NCBI GenBank assembly: GCA_030621645.1
Contig: JAUXHI010000003.1
Location: 1-48,635, forward strand
Direction: 5' to 3'
DNA: 48,635 nucleotides
DNA from: Mycoplasmataceae bacterium
GTDB taxonomy: Bacteria > Bacillota_I > Bacilli_A > Mycoplasmatales > Hepatoplasmataceae
Below the pieces are notes generated by a model. The model was not told the DNA's origin. It did not search any database and saw only the letters and a program-made list of their open reading frames with translations. Position numbers and translations under genes: made by a program. How positions within the stretch are numbered: position 1 is the stretch's first letter; each line of letters begins with the position of its first letter. Below are positions 18,984 through 29,382 of this stretch, in pieces.

Positions 18984-19984
18984 TGAAAAGAGTAATATCG
19001 GGATTAACAGCAACTGGAAAATTAACACTTGGGAATTATATTGGAGCAATTAATAATTTAAAGAAAGCACAAAATGATAAAGATAAAGAAATCTTTATGT
19101 TTGTCGCTGACTTGCATGCATTAACGCTTCCTATAGACCCAGAGATTTTAAAAAGCAATGTTTATGAAAACATCGCTCTTTATCTAGCAGCTGGTATTGA
19201 TATTACAAAAGTAAATCTTTTTATTCAATCACACATTACTGGACATACTGAATTATTTTATCTATTGAGTGTTAACTCATACCAAGGTGAATTAAACAGA
19301 ATGACTCAGTTCAAAGATAAGGTTGAAAAATTAACTAAAAAACAAAAAATGCTTGGAGTTCCAGTTGGGTTATATGTTTACCCTCTTCTAATGGCTGCTG
19401 ACATCATTCTTTATAATGCAGATGAAGTCATTGTTGGCGAAGATCAAAAACAACACTTAGAACTAACTAGAACACTTATAGAACGTATTAATAATAAATA
19501 TGGAGTATCATTCAATGTGCCTACTCCTAATATTCTAGAAGTCGGAAATAAAATAATGGCTCTTAAAACTCCGGAATACAAAATGTCTAAATCAGATAGC
19601 GATTTAAATAATACAATCTTTTTATTAGACAAACCAGAGATTATAAAGAAAAAAATAGGTTCTTCTCTGACTGATTCAGAAGATAAAGTATATTTTGACA
19701 AAGAAAAAAAACCTGGGGTTTCAAATCTTATAACTATATATTCAGTAATGACTGGGAAAAATATAGAAGATTCTGTCAAAGAATTAGAAAATTTAGATTA
19801 TAAGGAATTCAAAGAAAAAGTTAGTGAAGCTATAATTTTAGTATTAGAACCATTACAAGAAAAATTTAAAATGATTTCTAAAGATGAAATGGATGTAATA
19901 TTAAATGCAAATTATGAAAAGATACAAAGTATCGCAAAAGAAAATTTAGACAAAATATATAAAGGAGTTGGTTTAAATGAATAA
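18983..19984 (+). CDS. trpS: tryptophanyl-tRNA synthetase
   Basis: A 333-residue class I synthetase. TGKLTLGNYIGA is the HIGH-type motif and YKMSKSDSD the KMSKS motif. It must charge the tRNAs that read UGA (and any UGG) as Trp. Start overlaps rnj by 1 nt and its end overlaps the HAD gene by 8 nt. Length is normal. No Trp residue was noted in the protein. Confidence 0.96.
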   Translation: MKRVISGLTATGKLTLGNYIGAINNLKKAQNDKDKEIFMFVADLHALTLPIDPEILKSNVYENIALYLAAGIDITKVNLFIQSHITGHTELFYLLSVNSYQGELNRMTQFKDKVEKLTKKQKMLGVPVGLYVYPLLMAADIILYNADEVIVGEDQKQHLELTRTLIERINNKYGVSFNVPTPNILEVGNKIMALKTPEYKMSKSDSDLNNTIFLLDKPEIIKKKIGSSLTDSEDKVYFDKEKKPGVSNLITIYSVMTGKNIEDSVKELENLDYKEFKEKVSEAIILVLEPLQEKFKMISKDEMDVILNANYEKIQSIAKENLDKIYKGVGLNE

Positions 19985-20846
19985 ATGATTAAAAGAAAAA
20001 AGATGATTAGTAACAATAGATCTTGATGGAACATTACTTATGAAGTATGACGGTAATAATGATAGAATAGCAAAAGGAAGTATTGATGTTCTGAAAGATG
20101 TTATTAAACAAGGACATGCAGTAGCAATTATTACAGGGAGACCTTATAGAGATACTAAAGTAATATATGAAGAAATTGGTTTAAATACTATAATAGCAAA
20201 CTATAATGGTGCTTATATACATAATCCTTCTGATGAAAGATTTGTGCCTATTCAAAGTACTATGAACAGACTACTGATACAAGATGTATTAGCTGATAGA
20301 ATCTTAAAAGGATTTATTCTTAATGTTATTATTGAATATCAAAAACTAACAGCCGTTCTTGATAAAGGCGATAAAGTAACAATGAATACTTTCCATATTT
20401 ATGACACAGAAGAGTTAATTGAATATAAATATGGAGATAAGTTAATTGAAGATCCCTTCTCTGTAACAGTTAAAATAGATGTTAAAAAAGTAAATAAGTA
20501 TGATGTCATATATGCTCTTAAACGTGAATATGGAAATGCATTCATATTTAGAATATGAGAACATGGTGATATTATTAATATTGAAATTAATGGTAAATTC
20601 TCTCATAAAGGGTCTGCTATGAAAGCAATGGCTGCCTATTACGGAATATCAATGTCCAAAACAATAGCCTTTGGTGATGGTCTAAATGATACAGAAATGC
20701 TTTCTATGGCAAGATTAGGAGTAGCAATGAAAAATGCTCCCGAAATAGTAAAAGCATTTGCTGGAGATATAACTGATTACACTAATGATGAATCTGGTGT
20801 AAGTAAATACCTTAACAAGAAATTCTTAAACATTAAAGAAAAATAA
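19977..20846 (+). CDS. Cof-type HAD-IIB hydrolase (sugar-phosphate or cofactor phosphatase)
   Basis: A 289-residue HAD phosphatase. TIDLDGTLL holds the nucleophile Asp, ITGRPY is motif II, and FGDGLNDTEML is motif IV. A Cof cap domain lies between. It starts inside the trpS 3' end after AAAGGAG. Its first residues contain two UGA Trp codons. The substrate is unknown; this class often removes phosphate from sugars or nucleotides. Confidence 0.9.
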
Positions 20847-20852
20847 TAAAAT

Positions 20853-20880
20853 AAAAACCATTGTGTAATCAATGGTTTTT
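20853..20880. terminator. bidirectional intrinsic terminator between convergent genes
   Basis: AAAAACCATTG and CAATGGTTTTT form a perfect 11-bp stem with a 6-base loop, A-rich on one side and T-rich on the other. It can end both the def-HAD run and the converging helicase gene. Confidence 0.9.
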
Positions 20881-20882
20881 TA

Positions 20883-22127
20883 TTAATCTTTATTCAAAAG
20901 AATTTCATAGTATCTTTTCGCTTTTGGATCTGTCATGTTTCTTGCATTTCTTAAATTTGAAACAGTTAATTTATCTAATGAAGTAGTTCTAGATAAGGCA
21001 ACATACATTGCTGATGGAGCAAACAATCCTGCAAAGTCAATATGTAAGTCTTCAATGGTTGCGCCTTGTGATTTATGAATTGTAATTCCTCATGCTAGTT
21101 TCAATGGAAATTGCTCATATGAAGCCAGTACTTTATCATTATAATCTTTTGCTGTTCAAGTATATTTATGTACATCAACTATATTGCCATTATCAAGTTC
21201 AAGTGTAATATATTCTTTACCGTCTTTGCTGGCAAATACATTAGCAACATAACCTTGTGTTCCGTTGATATATTTACCATCAACATCATTAACAAGCATT
21301 ATTATTCTCGCATGCTTTTTAACTATAAGAGTTTCATCTGCTAATACAGATTTAGATAAGGAATTTTTATATTCCTTTTCCCCTTTTCCAATTGCTGAAA
21401 ATTTATATTCTTTACCTTTTAATTCATCAAGTTTAAATAGATTATATTTATTTGCTCTATCATTTTTAGAAACAAGAATTGTTTTTTCGGGATCAACATC
21501 CATTTGTTTAATTTCTCTATCTAAAAGAATCTCCTTATGTTTTGATATATTACTGCTATCTCCAATACGTATTGCATTTAATAATTCTCTAAAGTCAGTT
21601 TCTTTTTGTCTATAGTTATTAGTTAAGTTAATAACATTAATGTCGCCTTCTTTTCAAGATAAAGATTCAAAAGCATAACCAACACCTCTGCCTATTGGTG
21701 GTAATTGTAAGAAATCACCAACAAAAATCATTTGTAATCCACCGAAAGCTTTTGAACTATGTCTAGCTTCTTTCATAATTGTATCAATAAGTTCTATTTG
21801 TTTGTTTGAAATCATTGATATCTCGTCTATTATTACTGCATCTATTTTATTTATATCTGCTGCTATTCTTGGTCAATATGGTTTCTCTATTAAAGTTTTA
21901 ACATATTGTTTATTTTGCTGAATACCAAAGCCTAAAAACTTATGTATAGTAATTCCATTTACATTTATTGCAGCAGTACCAGTAGATGCTGTAACAGCTG
22001 CTAAAATATTATTTGTCTGTGCATATTCAACTATTTGATTTAATAGATAAGACTTCCCAGAACCTGCTGGCCCTGTAATAAAAATGTTTTTCTTTGATTT
22101 AAGTATTTTTTTAGGTAGGTTATTCAT
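20883..22127 (-). CDS. Pif1/RecD-like ATP-dependent DNA helicase
   Basis: A 414-residue SF1B helicase. Walker A is GPAGSGKSYLLN (residues 19-30), motif Ia is VTASTGTAA, Walker B is VIIDEIS, motif III is FVGDFLQLPP. The C-terminal SH3-like and motif V/VI parts are NGTQGYV, TIHKSQGAT and YVALSRTTS. It lacks the N-terminal barrel of RecD2, so it is closer to Pif1 or Dda. It probably works in fork restart or recombination. It stands alone with its own promoter. A diverged piece of a second copy lies at 1534-1629. Confidence 0.9.
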
Positions 22128-22140
22128 TTCGTTCTACAAA

Positions 22141-22163
22141 ATTATACACTCCAAAATAGTGTA
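22141..22163 (-). promoter_or_regulatory. helicase promoter with overlapping inverted repeat
   Basis: Minus-strand TATAAT (22146-22141) is overlapped by TACACT at 22145-22150, which pairs with AGTGTA at 22158-22163 over a 7-base loop. This could be an operator on the promoter. No strong -35 is seen. Confidence 0.4.
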
Positions 22164-22230
22164 ATTGTTTTTATATAGGATATTTCAAATACAAATTAGT
22201 AATTTACAAGAATTTGTTAGTAATTAATAT

Positions 22231-22260
22231 AAAATAAAAACAAACCTTCTTGGTTTATTT
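22231..22260 (-). terminator. terminator of acpS-to-purA operon
   Basis: Minus-strand AAACC, loop AAGAA, GGTTT, followed by GTTTTTATTTT. The stem is short but the T run is good. It lies 17 bp past the purA stop. Confidence 0.6.
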
Positions 22261-22277
22261 AATAATATTATTAATAA

Positions 22278-23672
22278 TTAATCAAACATTTTGATTAAAT
22301 CAATTGTTTTGTTTCTTTCAGGTCCTACTGAGAATTGAGCAATCTTAACGCCTGTTACTTCTTCTATTTTAAGAAGATAGTTTTGTGTGGCTTTAGGAAG
22401 TTCATCAAATGTTTTAACATTTGTAATATCTTCAGTTCATCCAGGTACTTCAATGTATATTGGTTTAACATTGTTGAAATCATTTTCGCCTGCTGGTAAG
22501 TTTTCAATAACATTTCCATTTAAATCATAGTTAATAGCGATTTTTAAATCACCAACACCAGATAAAACATCTAATAATGTAATTGCTATATGGGTTAATC
22601 CAGATACTCTGACTGCATGTCTCACAAGAACAGCATCAAATCAACCAATTCTTCTAGGCCTTCCTGTTGTTGTGCCAAATTCATTACCGGCTGTTCTTAT
22701 TTGCTTAGCTGTTTCATCCTCAAACTCAGTTGGGAATCCACCAGTCCCTATTCTTGTTGAATAAACTTTAACAATACCTAATGATTTGTTTACAGCTCAT
22801 GCTGGTAATCCAACACCAACTGGTATTGCTGATGAACCTGGCTCTGATGAAGTAACAAATGGATATGTTCCGTGATCAAGTGACAACAATACACCTTGAG
22901 CACCTTCAAACAATACTTTTGTACCTTTTTCAAGTTCATTATACACATAAACTGATGTGTCATCAACATATGGCCTTAATAATTCTCTATATTTAACTGC
23001 TAAGTCATATATCTTTTGTTCATCAATTCTATTATCTGAATTTAATGTAGCTCTTAATAGTTCATATTTTTCTTCAGATTTTAATTTTACTTTAATTAAC
23101 GCATTTTCAAATTCTACAGAAATGTCATATCCATCTTTTTCAAGATGATCAACAATTATATTTTTAAAATATACATTATCTTTAATTAGATTTTTTAATA
23201 ATTCATCATCAAATAGATCAATAACTCTGATGCCAATTCTATCTGCTTTATCCATATAAGCTGGACCGATGCCCCTTTTTGTTGTACCAATTTTCCTTGC
23301 ACTTCTAAAAGCTTCTTGTAATCCATCCATTAAAACATGATATGGGAAAACAACATGTGCTCTATCGGAAACTTTAAGTTGAAAATCCTTAATCCCTTTT
23401 TGTCTTAAAGTTTCTAATTCAAGTTCCATGCCCATTGGGTCAAGAACGACTCCATTGCCAATAACATTCATTACTGCTGGATCAAGAATACCTGAAGGTA
23501 GAAGATGTAATGCATATCTTACATCTCCTATCTTAATCGAATGCCCCGCATTGTTCCCCCCAGCTCATCTAACAACAATTTTAGCTTCTTGTGCCAAATA
23601 GTTAGTTATTTTACCTTTTCCTTCATCACCTCATTGTGAACCCACTACTGCTACTGAATTATATTTCTTCAT
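22278..23672 (-). CDS. purA: adenylosuccinate synthetase
   Basis: A 464-residue enzyme that makes adenylosuccinate from IMP, Asp and GTP. Motifs are [43 protein letters not shown] and WTEDIT. It is about 30 residues longer than the Bacillus enzyme, apparently because of an insertion in the middle (around [19 protein letters not shown]). Its start overlaps the rluB stop (TAATG). It is the last gene of the acpS operon. Confidence 0.95.
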
Positions 23673-24406
23673 TATTTTTCCATTTTTATTTCAAGACGAT
23701 CATATATCTCTTGTTTGTTCATTTTTTTATACTCACCTAATTTTACACCCTCAATGTTTAAATCTCCTACTGATATTCTTTTTAAATTAATAACTTTTGA
23801 ACCAGCCGATTCAATCATTCTTCTTATTTGATTTTTCTTACCTTCGTCAATTGATATTTTATATGTTGATTGGCTATCTGATTCTTTAATAATTTTGAAT
23901 CCTCTTGTTGGCTTTGTTACATAACCATCATCTAGTTCAATCCCTATTTTAATTTGCTTCTGCATTTTTGGTAAAAGCTTACCTTTCACAAATACTAAAT
24001 AAGTTTTTTTTACCTTTGAAGCAGGACTATTCATCTTGTTTGAAAGATAACCATCATTAGTTACCACGATTAATCCTGTTGTTAATACATCTAATCTTCC
24101 TATTGTAAATAAATTTCTTTTTTTTAAATTAGGGATTAAAGATATTACTTCTTTTTGTTGAGCATCAACTCTTTTTGAGATATACCCTTTTGGTTTGTTA
24201 ACAATATAGTAATCATGTTTAGTAATGAACTTAACTTTCTCACCATTAATTGTTATCACATCCTCTATTGATGCTTTGTCTCCTAACTTTACTAAATTGC
24301 CATTTTTAGTTACTTTACCATCTTTTATAAAACGTTCAACTTGTCTTCTTGAGTGATTTCCATAGTTTGCAATTAACTTTTGTATTCTAGTTTCGTTATT
24401 CATCAT
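23672..24406 (-). CDS. rluB: 23S rRNA pseudouridine synthase RluB family
   Basis: A 244-residue protein. An S4-type RNA-binding domain (RIQKLIANYG, RRQVERFIKDGKVTKNG) is followed by the RsuA/RluB catalytic part: KPKGYIS, then GRLDVLTTGLIVVTNDG with the catalytic Asp, and KNQIRRM. Linkage to scpB is typical of RluB in Firmicutes. It overlaps scpB by 11 nt. Two ATGs are adjacent (24406, 24403); either could be used. Confidence 0.93.
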   Translation of the reverse strand: MMNNETRIQKLIANYGNHSRRQVERFIKDGKVTKNGNLVKLGDKASIEDVITINGEKVKFITKHDYYIVNKPKGYISKRVDAQQKEVISLIPNLKKRNLFTIGRLDVLTTGLIVVTNDGYLSNKMNSPASKVKKTYLVFVKGKLLPKMQKQIKIGIELDDGYVTKPTRGFKIIKESDSQSTYKISIDEGKKNQIRRMIESAGSKVINLKRISVGDLNIEGVKLGEYKKMNKQEIYDRLEIKMEK

Positions 24407-24947
24407 AATTAAATAAACTTAATTGTTCTTTATTATCTGATTCAAAATCTTCAGGAAGTTCCGGAAGTTCTTTTAGATTTGATATATTAAATAGTTCTAA
24501 AAAGGCTGGTGATGTAATGTACAGTCTTGGTTGACCAGGCAAATCTGATTTGCCATCATCTTCAACTAAATCAAATTCTAATAATTTTGAAATTGCATAA
24601 TCAGATGACACTCCTCTTATTCTTTCAATTTCTGGTTTGATAATAGGTTGCTTGTATGCAATTATAGTTAATGTTTCAATAACTGACTTAGATAGTTTAA
24701 CACTTATAGTTTTATCCATTCTTAAAGAAAGTTCCTTAGAAGTTTCGTCTGATATAGTTAATCTAATTTTGTCATCAGTATGTTTGATAACTGTTGATGA
24801 TTTATTTTTGATAAGTTTTTCTTTTAAAATATCTATTTCTTCTTTTGTTTGTTTTTGTGTTAATTTTAATATAGTAGCCAGTTCTTTAATATCAGAACCA
24901 ATTCTTCCTTTAAGAAATAGTATTGAGTATAATAATTTACTGTTCAT
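24396..24947 (-). CDS. scpB: segregation and condensation protein B
   Basis: A 183-residue winged-helix kleisin partner of Smc. Visible are ILFLKGRIGSDIKELA, then ETLTIIAYKQPIIKPEIERIRGV, the family's most conserved stretch, and PGQPRLYITSPAFLELF. It starts 11 nt inside scpA after AGGAGA and overlaps rluB. Works with ScpA and Smc in chromosome folding. Confidence 0.95.
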   Translation of the reverse strand: MNSKLLYSILFLKGRIGSDIKELATILKLTQKQTKEEIDILKEKLIKNKSSTVIKHTDDKIRLTISDETSKELSLRMDKTISVKLSKSVIETLTIIAYKQPIIKPEIERIRGVSSDYAISKLLEFDLVEDDGKSDLPGQPRLYITSPAFLELFNISNLKELPELPEDFESDNKEQLSLFNYDE

Positions 24948-25674
24948 GTCTTCTCCTAATTTCTATGTCAGTGTTTTCATTTGTTTGAACCAATATTACT
25001 CTACCTTCATTTGATAATTCTAGAAGCACTAATAATGTAATTGCCATGTAATATTTTGAAGGGTTATCAATAATTGATAAAAAAGTTGTGTCCCTTTTCT
25101 CAATTATTTCTTCTAATTCCTTTTTTCTTTGTTCAATTGATATCTTTCTTACTTTCAATCTAGTTTCTAATGGTTTTGTATTTTCTAATCTAACTACAAT
25201 GTTTTTTCATGCTTTTATTAGATCTGGTGTTCCGTTAGAGATAAGGCTAATTATTCTTTCTCCTTCTTCTTCCATATACGGGATAAAGTCATCATCTAGT
25301 TTTTCAAAACCTGGCGCGTTATGATATACATCAAGTAATCCATCAGAAAGTTTTTTGAACTTTTCATATATTATTAATCTTTCAAGAAGATTTTCTTGAT
25401 CGATATCATCATAAACTGATGGTTCTGTAAAAATTTCACTCTTCATTAAGAATTTTGATTTCATGTCTATTAATTGTGAAGCAATTAATAAATATTCAGA
25501 AGCTATATCAAGATTGAAGTTTTTATTTTTAATAACAAACTCAATGAATTGATCTGCTACTTTAACTAATGAAATTTCAAGTAAATTTAATTTTTTTTCT
25601 CTAATAAGATGTAATAAAAGATCTAATGGACCTTCAAAGTTTTCCAAAGTAAAATTTTTTTCTTTGGCTATCAT
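24937..25674 (-). CDS. scpA: segregation and condensation protein A (kleisin)
   Basis: A 245-residue kleisin. The N-terminal FEGPLDLLLHLIREKKLNL signature is clear, followed by ASEYLLIASQLIDMKS and a C-terminal winged helix that would bind Smc. One UGA Trp near residue 156. The start overlaps the deoA end: ATG followed by A-TAG of deoA. Confidence 0.95.
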
Positions 25675-26960
25675 TTAATTTCACCAATAATAATATTTTC
25701 TTTATCTATTTTTTCTTTAGTAATGTTAAAAATTGATTTAATATTTTCTAGCTGGTCTTCTGTTGGCTCAGTTGAAGAAAATAATGTAAATAACGTGTCA
25801 TATCTTTCAACATATTCACCAAATGTTTTTTCAATTTTGATTCCAGCAGAATGATCAATTTTGTCTGTTTTAAATATTCTACCAGCACCAAATTCAAGTA
25901 AGGCTTTACCAAAATCAGAAACATCATTAAATTTTACATAACCAGCTTGATTGGTTTTAATTACTGTTCTATAATATGGAGTAAAGTATGATAAATCATG
26001 TATCTGTTCAGGATTTCCACCTTGTGCTGCAATCAATTCTTTAAATGCTTCTAATGCTTGTCCTGAATCAATTACTTCATGGAAAAGAACTTTAGTTTCT
26101 TCTTCAGTAAGGCCTTTTGATTTCATAGCTAATTCAGTTGCTATTTTAAGAATAACTTCATAAATATCTTCATCTTTTGATTTACCAGTTAAAATTTTGA
26201 TTACTTCTTTAACTTCTGCTCCATTACCAATGTATTGACCTAATGGTCTATCCATTGAAGTCATTAAGATGAATACTTCTCTTCCATACTTAGTTGCTAT
26301 GTTTTTCATAGTATCGCCTAATATCATTGCATCATCCATATTTTTGATGAATGCTCCAGAACCAACTTTTAAATCAATTAAAATGTATTTTGCTCCAGTA
26401 GCAATTTTCTTAGACATTATTGATGCAGCAATTAAAGGAATTGAATTTACAGTTCCAGTAACATCTCTAAGTGCATATATCTTTCCATCGGCAGGAGTTA
26501 AGTTAGGAGTTTGACCAGTAATGGCTGCTCCTATCTTTTCAACTTGCTTAGATGCTTCTTCAATCGATAATGAAGCATTAAAATTATCAAATGATTCGAA
26601 TTTATCAATTGTTCCACCTGTAAACCCTAAGCTTCTTCCAGACATTTTTAACATATTCATACCCATTGCCATTGAGATTGGCAATAACAATAATGTTACT
26701 TTATCACCAATACCACCTGTAGAGTGTTTATCAACCCTATCTTCTAATGGTAAAGAGTCTCCTGAATCAACAAGAGCTTTTGTATATCAAAATGTTTCAT
26801 CATCATTCATACCAAATTCAAAGACTACTTTTAATCATTCTGTCATTTCTTCATCAGATATTGAATCTTCTGAAACAAAACCATTAACTGTGAATGAGAT
26901 TTCTTCTTCAGTTAATGGTTTATTTGTTAATTTTTTATTTATTATCTCAACAATATTCAT
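25668..26960 (-). CDS. deoA: pyrimidine-nucleoside / thymidine phosphorylase
   Basis: A 430-residue enzyme that splits thymidine or uridine with phosphate. KHSTGGIGDKV binds phosphate, and the family signature MSGRSLGFTGGTIDKFES follows. The frame ends with a UGA Trp and then TAG at 25668-25670, so the stop lies inside the scpA start codon region. Nucleoside salvage is typical in mollicutes. It is placed between plsC and scpA in the operon. Confidence 0.94.
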
Positions 26961-26968
26961 ATTATTTT

Positions 26969-27820
26969 CTACTCTTTTTTATTTAACCTCTTTTTGTTTT
27001 CGACAATAAGTCCTAATGCCATTAATTTATCATGAAATTTCTTTTGTTCTGGAGTTAAATTTTTAATATATAAATCTAATCCTTTTTGTATTTCTTTTTG
27101 GGCTCTTCTCGCAAGAATATCTCTTGGTATTTTTATATGTTCAATTGCTTTAATTGGTTTATGTATTGTAACAAAAAGTGTTTTTCTAGCAGGTATTCAT
27201 CATCTTCTTGCCTCTAATGTACCAGCAATAGATATTGGAAGAATTGGAAGTGCATATTTTTGAGGGAATGCAAATGATGCTCCCTTAAATTGTTTCATTA
27301 TTGTATCTTCAGATCTTGTTCCTTCTGGAAAAATTACTATTGATCTATTATTTTGCTTTGCATAGTTAGCTGCTCTATTTAGAACATTGATTCCATCTCT
27401 TAGATTTGCTCTATCTATAAAGAACGCATCGACACTAGCTAGTATTCCTTTTATATATCTATTATTTTTAAGTTCGTTTTTAACTATTATAGACATTTCT
27501 GTTTTGTCACCAATAGCTGCTGCAATATACATTCCGTCATATTGTGCAGAGTGGTTTGCAACAATTCACATTGGTCCTTTTAAAAGATTATCTTTGCCAA
27601 TAACTTTAATTCTAATATTAAGTCCTTTTGTAACTTTTTTTGCTATTTTGATAAGTTTTTCATGTCTTTTCTTATATGAATGTAAATATGGGTCTTGGTT
27701 TTTTTTATTAGCTTTTAATCATTTATTTACTTTTATAGATCCTAAAGGAATGGCTAATGCAGCAAATGCACTACGCAACATTCATAAAGTGTCTATTATT
27801 TTTCTAAATATTTTTCTCAT
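26969..27820 (-). CDS. plsC: 1-acyl-sn-glycerol-3-phosphate acyltransferase
   Basis: A 283-residue acyltransferase that makes phosphatidic acid. NHSAQYDG is the NHx4D catalytic motif and VIFPEGTRSED the glycerol-phosphate-binding FPEGT motif. A basic, hydrophobic N-terminus may attach it to the membrane. The C-terminal ~60 residues are lysine-rich. It lies 8 bp before deoA. Confidence 0.92.
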
Positions 27821-27859
27821 TTCTTGCCTTTCTAAAATTATATGTTATTTTGGTAAAAA

Positions 27860-28183
27860 TTAATTAATCATTGCTACAGCAATTGAATAATCTTTTTCAT
27901 GTGAAATTGATACTAATATGTCATCTCTTTGAAGACTATCAACAAATATAACTGGCGCCCCTGTTACTGATCTTAATATTTCTATTTGTGAATATTTATA
28001 TTCTTTATTTGATGCTTTAATGATTGATTCTTTAGCTGCTCATCTACCTGCTGCAAATTCCATCTTAGCTTCGTTAGAGGTATATTCATTCAAAATTAAT
28101 TTTTCCTTTTTGGAAAGAAATTTATCCATAACTTCTGGAGTCAATCTTGATGTTTTAATAATATCTGTTCCAATTGCTTTCAT
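27860..28183 (-). CDS. acpS: holo-[acyl-carrier-protein] synthase
   Basis: A 107-residue phosphopantetheinyl transferase. GTDIIKTSR has the Mg-binding Asp and FAAGRWAAKESIIKA the second metal Glu; the Trp is UGA. It ends VSISHEKDYSIAVAMIN. It is the first gene of the operon acpS-plsC-deoA-scpA-scpB-rluB-purA, with a -10 box only 6 bp before the ATG. Confidence 0.93.
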
Positions 28184-28189
28184 ATATGA

Positions 28190-28197
28190 ATTATAAT
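28190..28197. promoter_or_regulatory. overlapping divergent -10 boxes for acpS and rnhC
   Basis: ATTATAAT reads TATAAT in both directions (minus 28195-28190, plus 28192-28197). The two start codons are only 23 bp apart. Both mRNAs would be nearly leaderless, and the -35 regions would fall in the opposite gene. Confidence 0.55.
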
Positions 28198-28206
28198 TGA
28201 TATATC

Positions 28207-29037
28207 ATGTATTTATCAATAAAAGCATATTCAAAAGAAGCATTTAATAAGTTTCATAATATATATTCAGACAACACAACTGGAAAAGATAACATTATTT
28301 TTGATCAAATAATGGTTGGTGGTGTTCAGATAACTTTTTATCATAACCTTACTATTCTGTTTAAAGGTCAAATAAATGAATCTATACATAAAAATATAGA
28401 CATATTAATTGATAAAAACTTATTCATAGGTTCTGATGAAGTTGGCATTGGTGAAGGTGTCGGCCCAATCGTAGTTGCTGCTATTAAGTTCCCTAACTTT
28501 GAAGCAAAAAAAAGAGCAGTAATGGCTGGTATTAAAGATTCTAAGAAAATGAACCACAATGACATACTAAGAGTTGCTAAAACAATAAAAACTGAAGCAA
28601 AATGTTTTGTAAAAAGATTAGTTCCTCTCGAATTCAACAAGTTGTATAAAACTCATCCTAATATGAAAGCCATAAATGCTTTTATGCAAAATGATTTGTT
28701 AGGTAAATTTGATGAATCTACTACACGTGTTACAGATCAATTCGTTAATCTTAAAAAATTCAATGAATATCTTGTTAAATTTAGAGTCAAAAAGTTTGAT
28801 GCGCCATTCATACTTGAAACTAAAGCCGAAGAAAGATATGTAGAGGTTGCTGCTGCTGCAATAATTGCAAAAGCTGAATATAATACTTGAATGATAAACT
28901 ATTGTAAAGAACATAACCTACCATTAACCATTGGTGAAAGAGTTCAAGCACAAAAACTATATCTTGATTATAAAGATGGTAAATTCAAACTTGATAACCC
29001 AGATGAATTAGTTAAAGATTGAAGCAAAGAAAAATAA
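28207..29037 (+). CDS. rnhC: ribonuclease HIII
   Basis: A 276-residue type 2 RNase H that cuts RNA in RNA-DNA hybrids. An N-terminal substrate-binding domain of ~70 residues is followed by GSDEVGIGEGVGPIVVAA with the DE catalytic pair of RNase HIII, then GIKDSKKM and VAAAAIIAKAEYN. The sole Trp codons are UGA near the end. TATAAT ends 9 bp before the ATG and no Shine-Dalgarno is visible. Confidence 0.93.
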
Positions 29038-29057
29038 GTCAAATATGACTTATTTTT
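29031..29057. terminator. bidirectional terminator between rnhC and rpsO
   Basis: AAAATAAGTC and GACTTATTTT form a 10-bp stem with a 6-base loop (AAATAT) and a T run. It contains the rnhC stop codon. On the other strand it would end the nusA-to-rpsO run. Confidence 0.85.
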
Positions 29058-29089
29058 AATATTATTTGTAAAAACTAATAATTGGCTTA

Positions 29090-29359
29090 TTACTTTCTTA
29101 AATTCAATTCGTCAAGAATTGTAGTGTATCTCTCTTGAGATTCTGATTTAAGATATTTAAGAAGTGATTTCCTTTGAGAAACTTTTTTGTGTAACCCAAG
29201 TTTTGAATGATTATCCTTTTTGTTGACCTTCATGTGCTTTGTAAGCTCAAGAATTTCTTGTGTAAGGATTGCAATCTGTACTTCTACTTTACCAGTATCA
29301 TTAATGTCTTTACCAAAATTTTTTGTTATATCTTGTTTTTGTTCTTTTGTAATTACCAT
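29090..29359 (-). CDS. rpsO: 30S ribosomal protein S15
   Basis: An 89-residue protein of exact S15 size. DTGKVEVQIAILTQEI, HMKVNKKDNHSKLGL and RKSLLKYLK are diagnostic. It is the last gene of the nusA-infB run, 23 bp after ribF. Confidence 0.97.
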   Translation of the reverse strand: MVITKEQKQDITKNFGKDINDTGKVEVQIAILTQEILELTKHMKVNKKDNHSKLGLHKKVSQRKSLLKYLKSESQERYTTILDELNLRK

Positions 29360-29382
29360 ACTCTATTATTTTATCAAAATAC

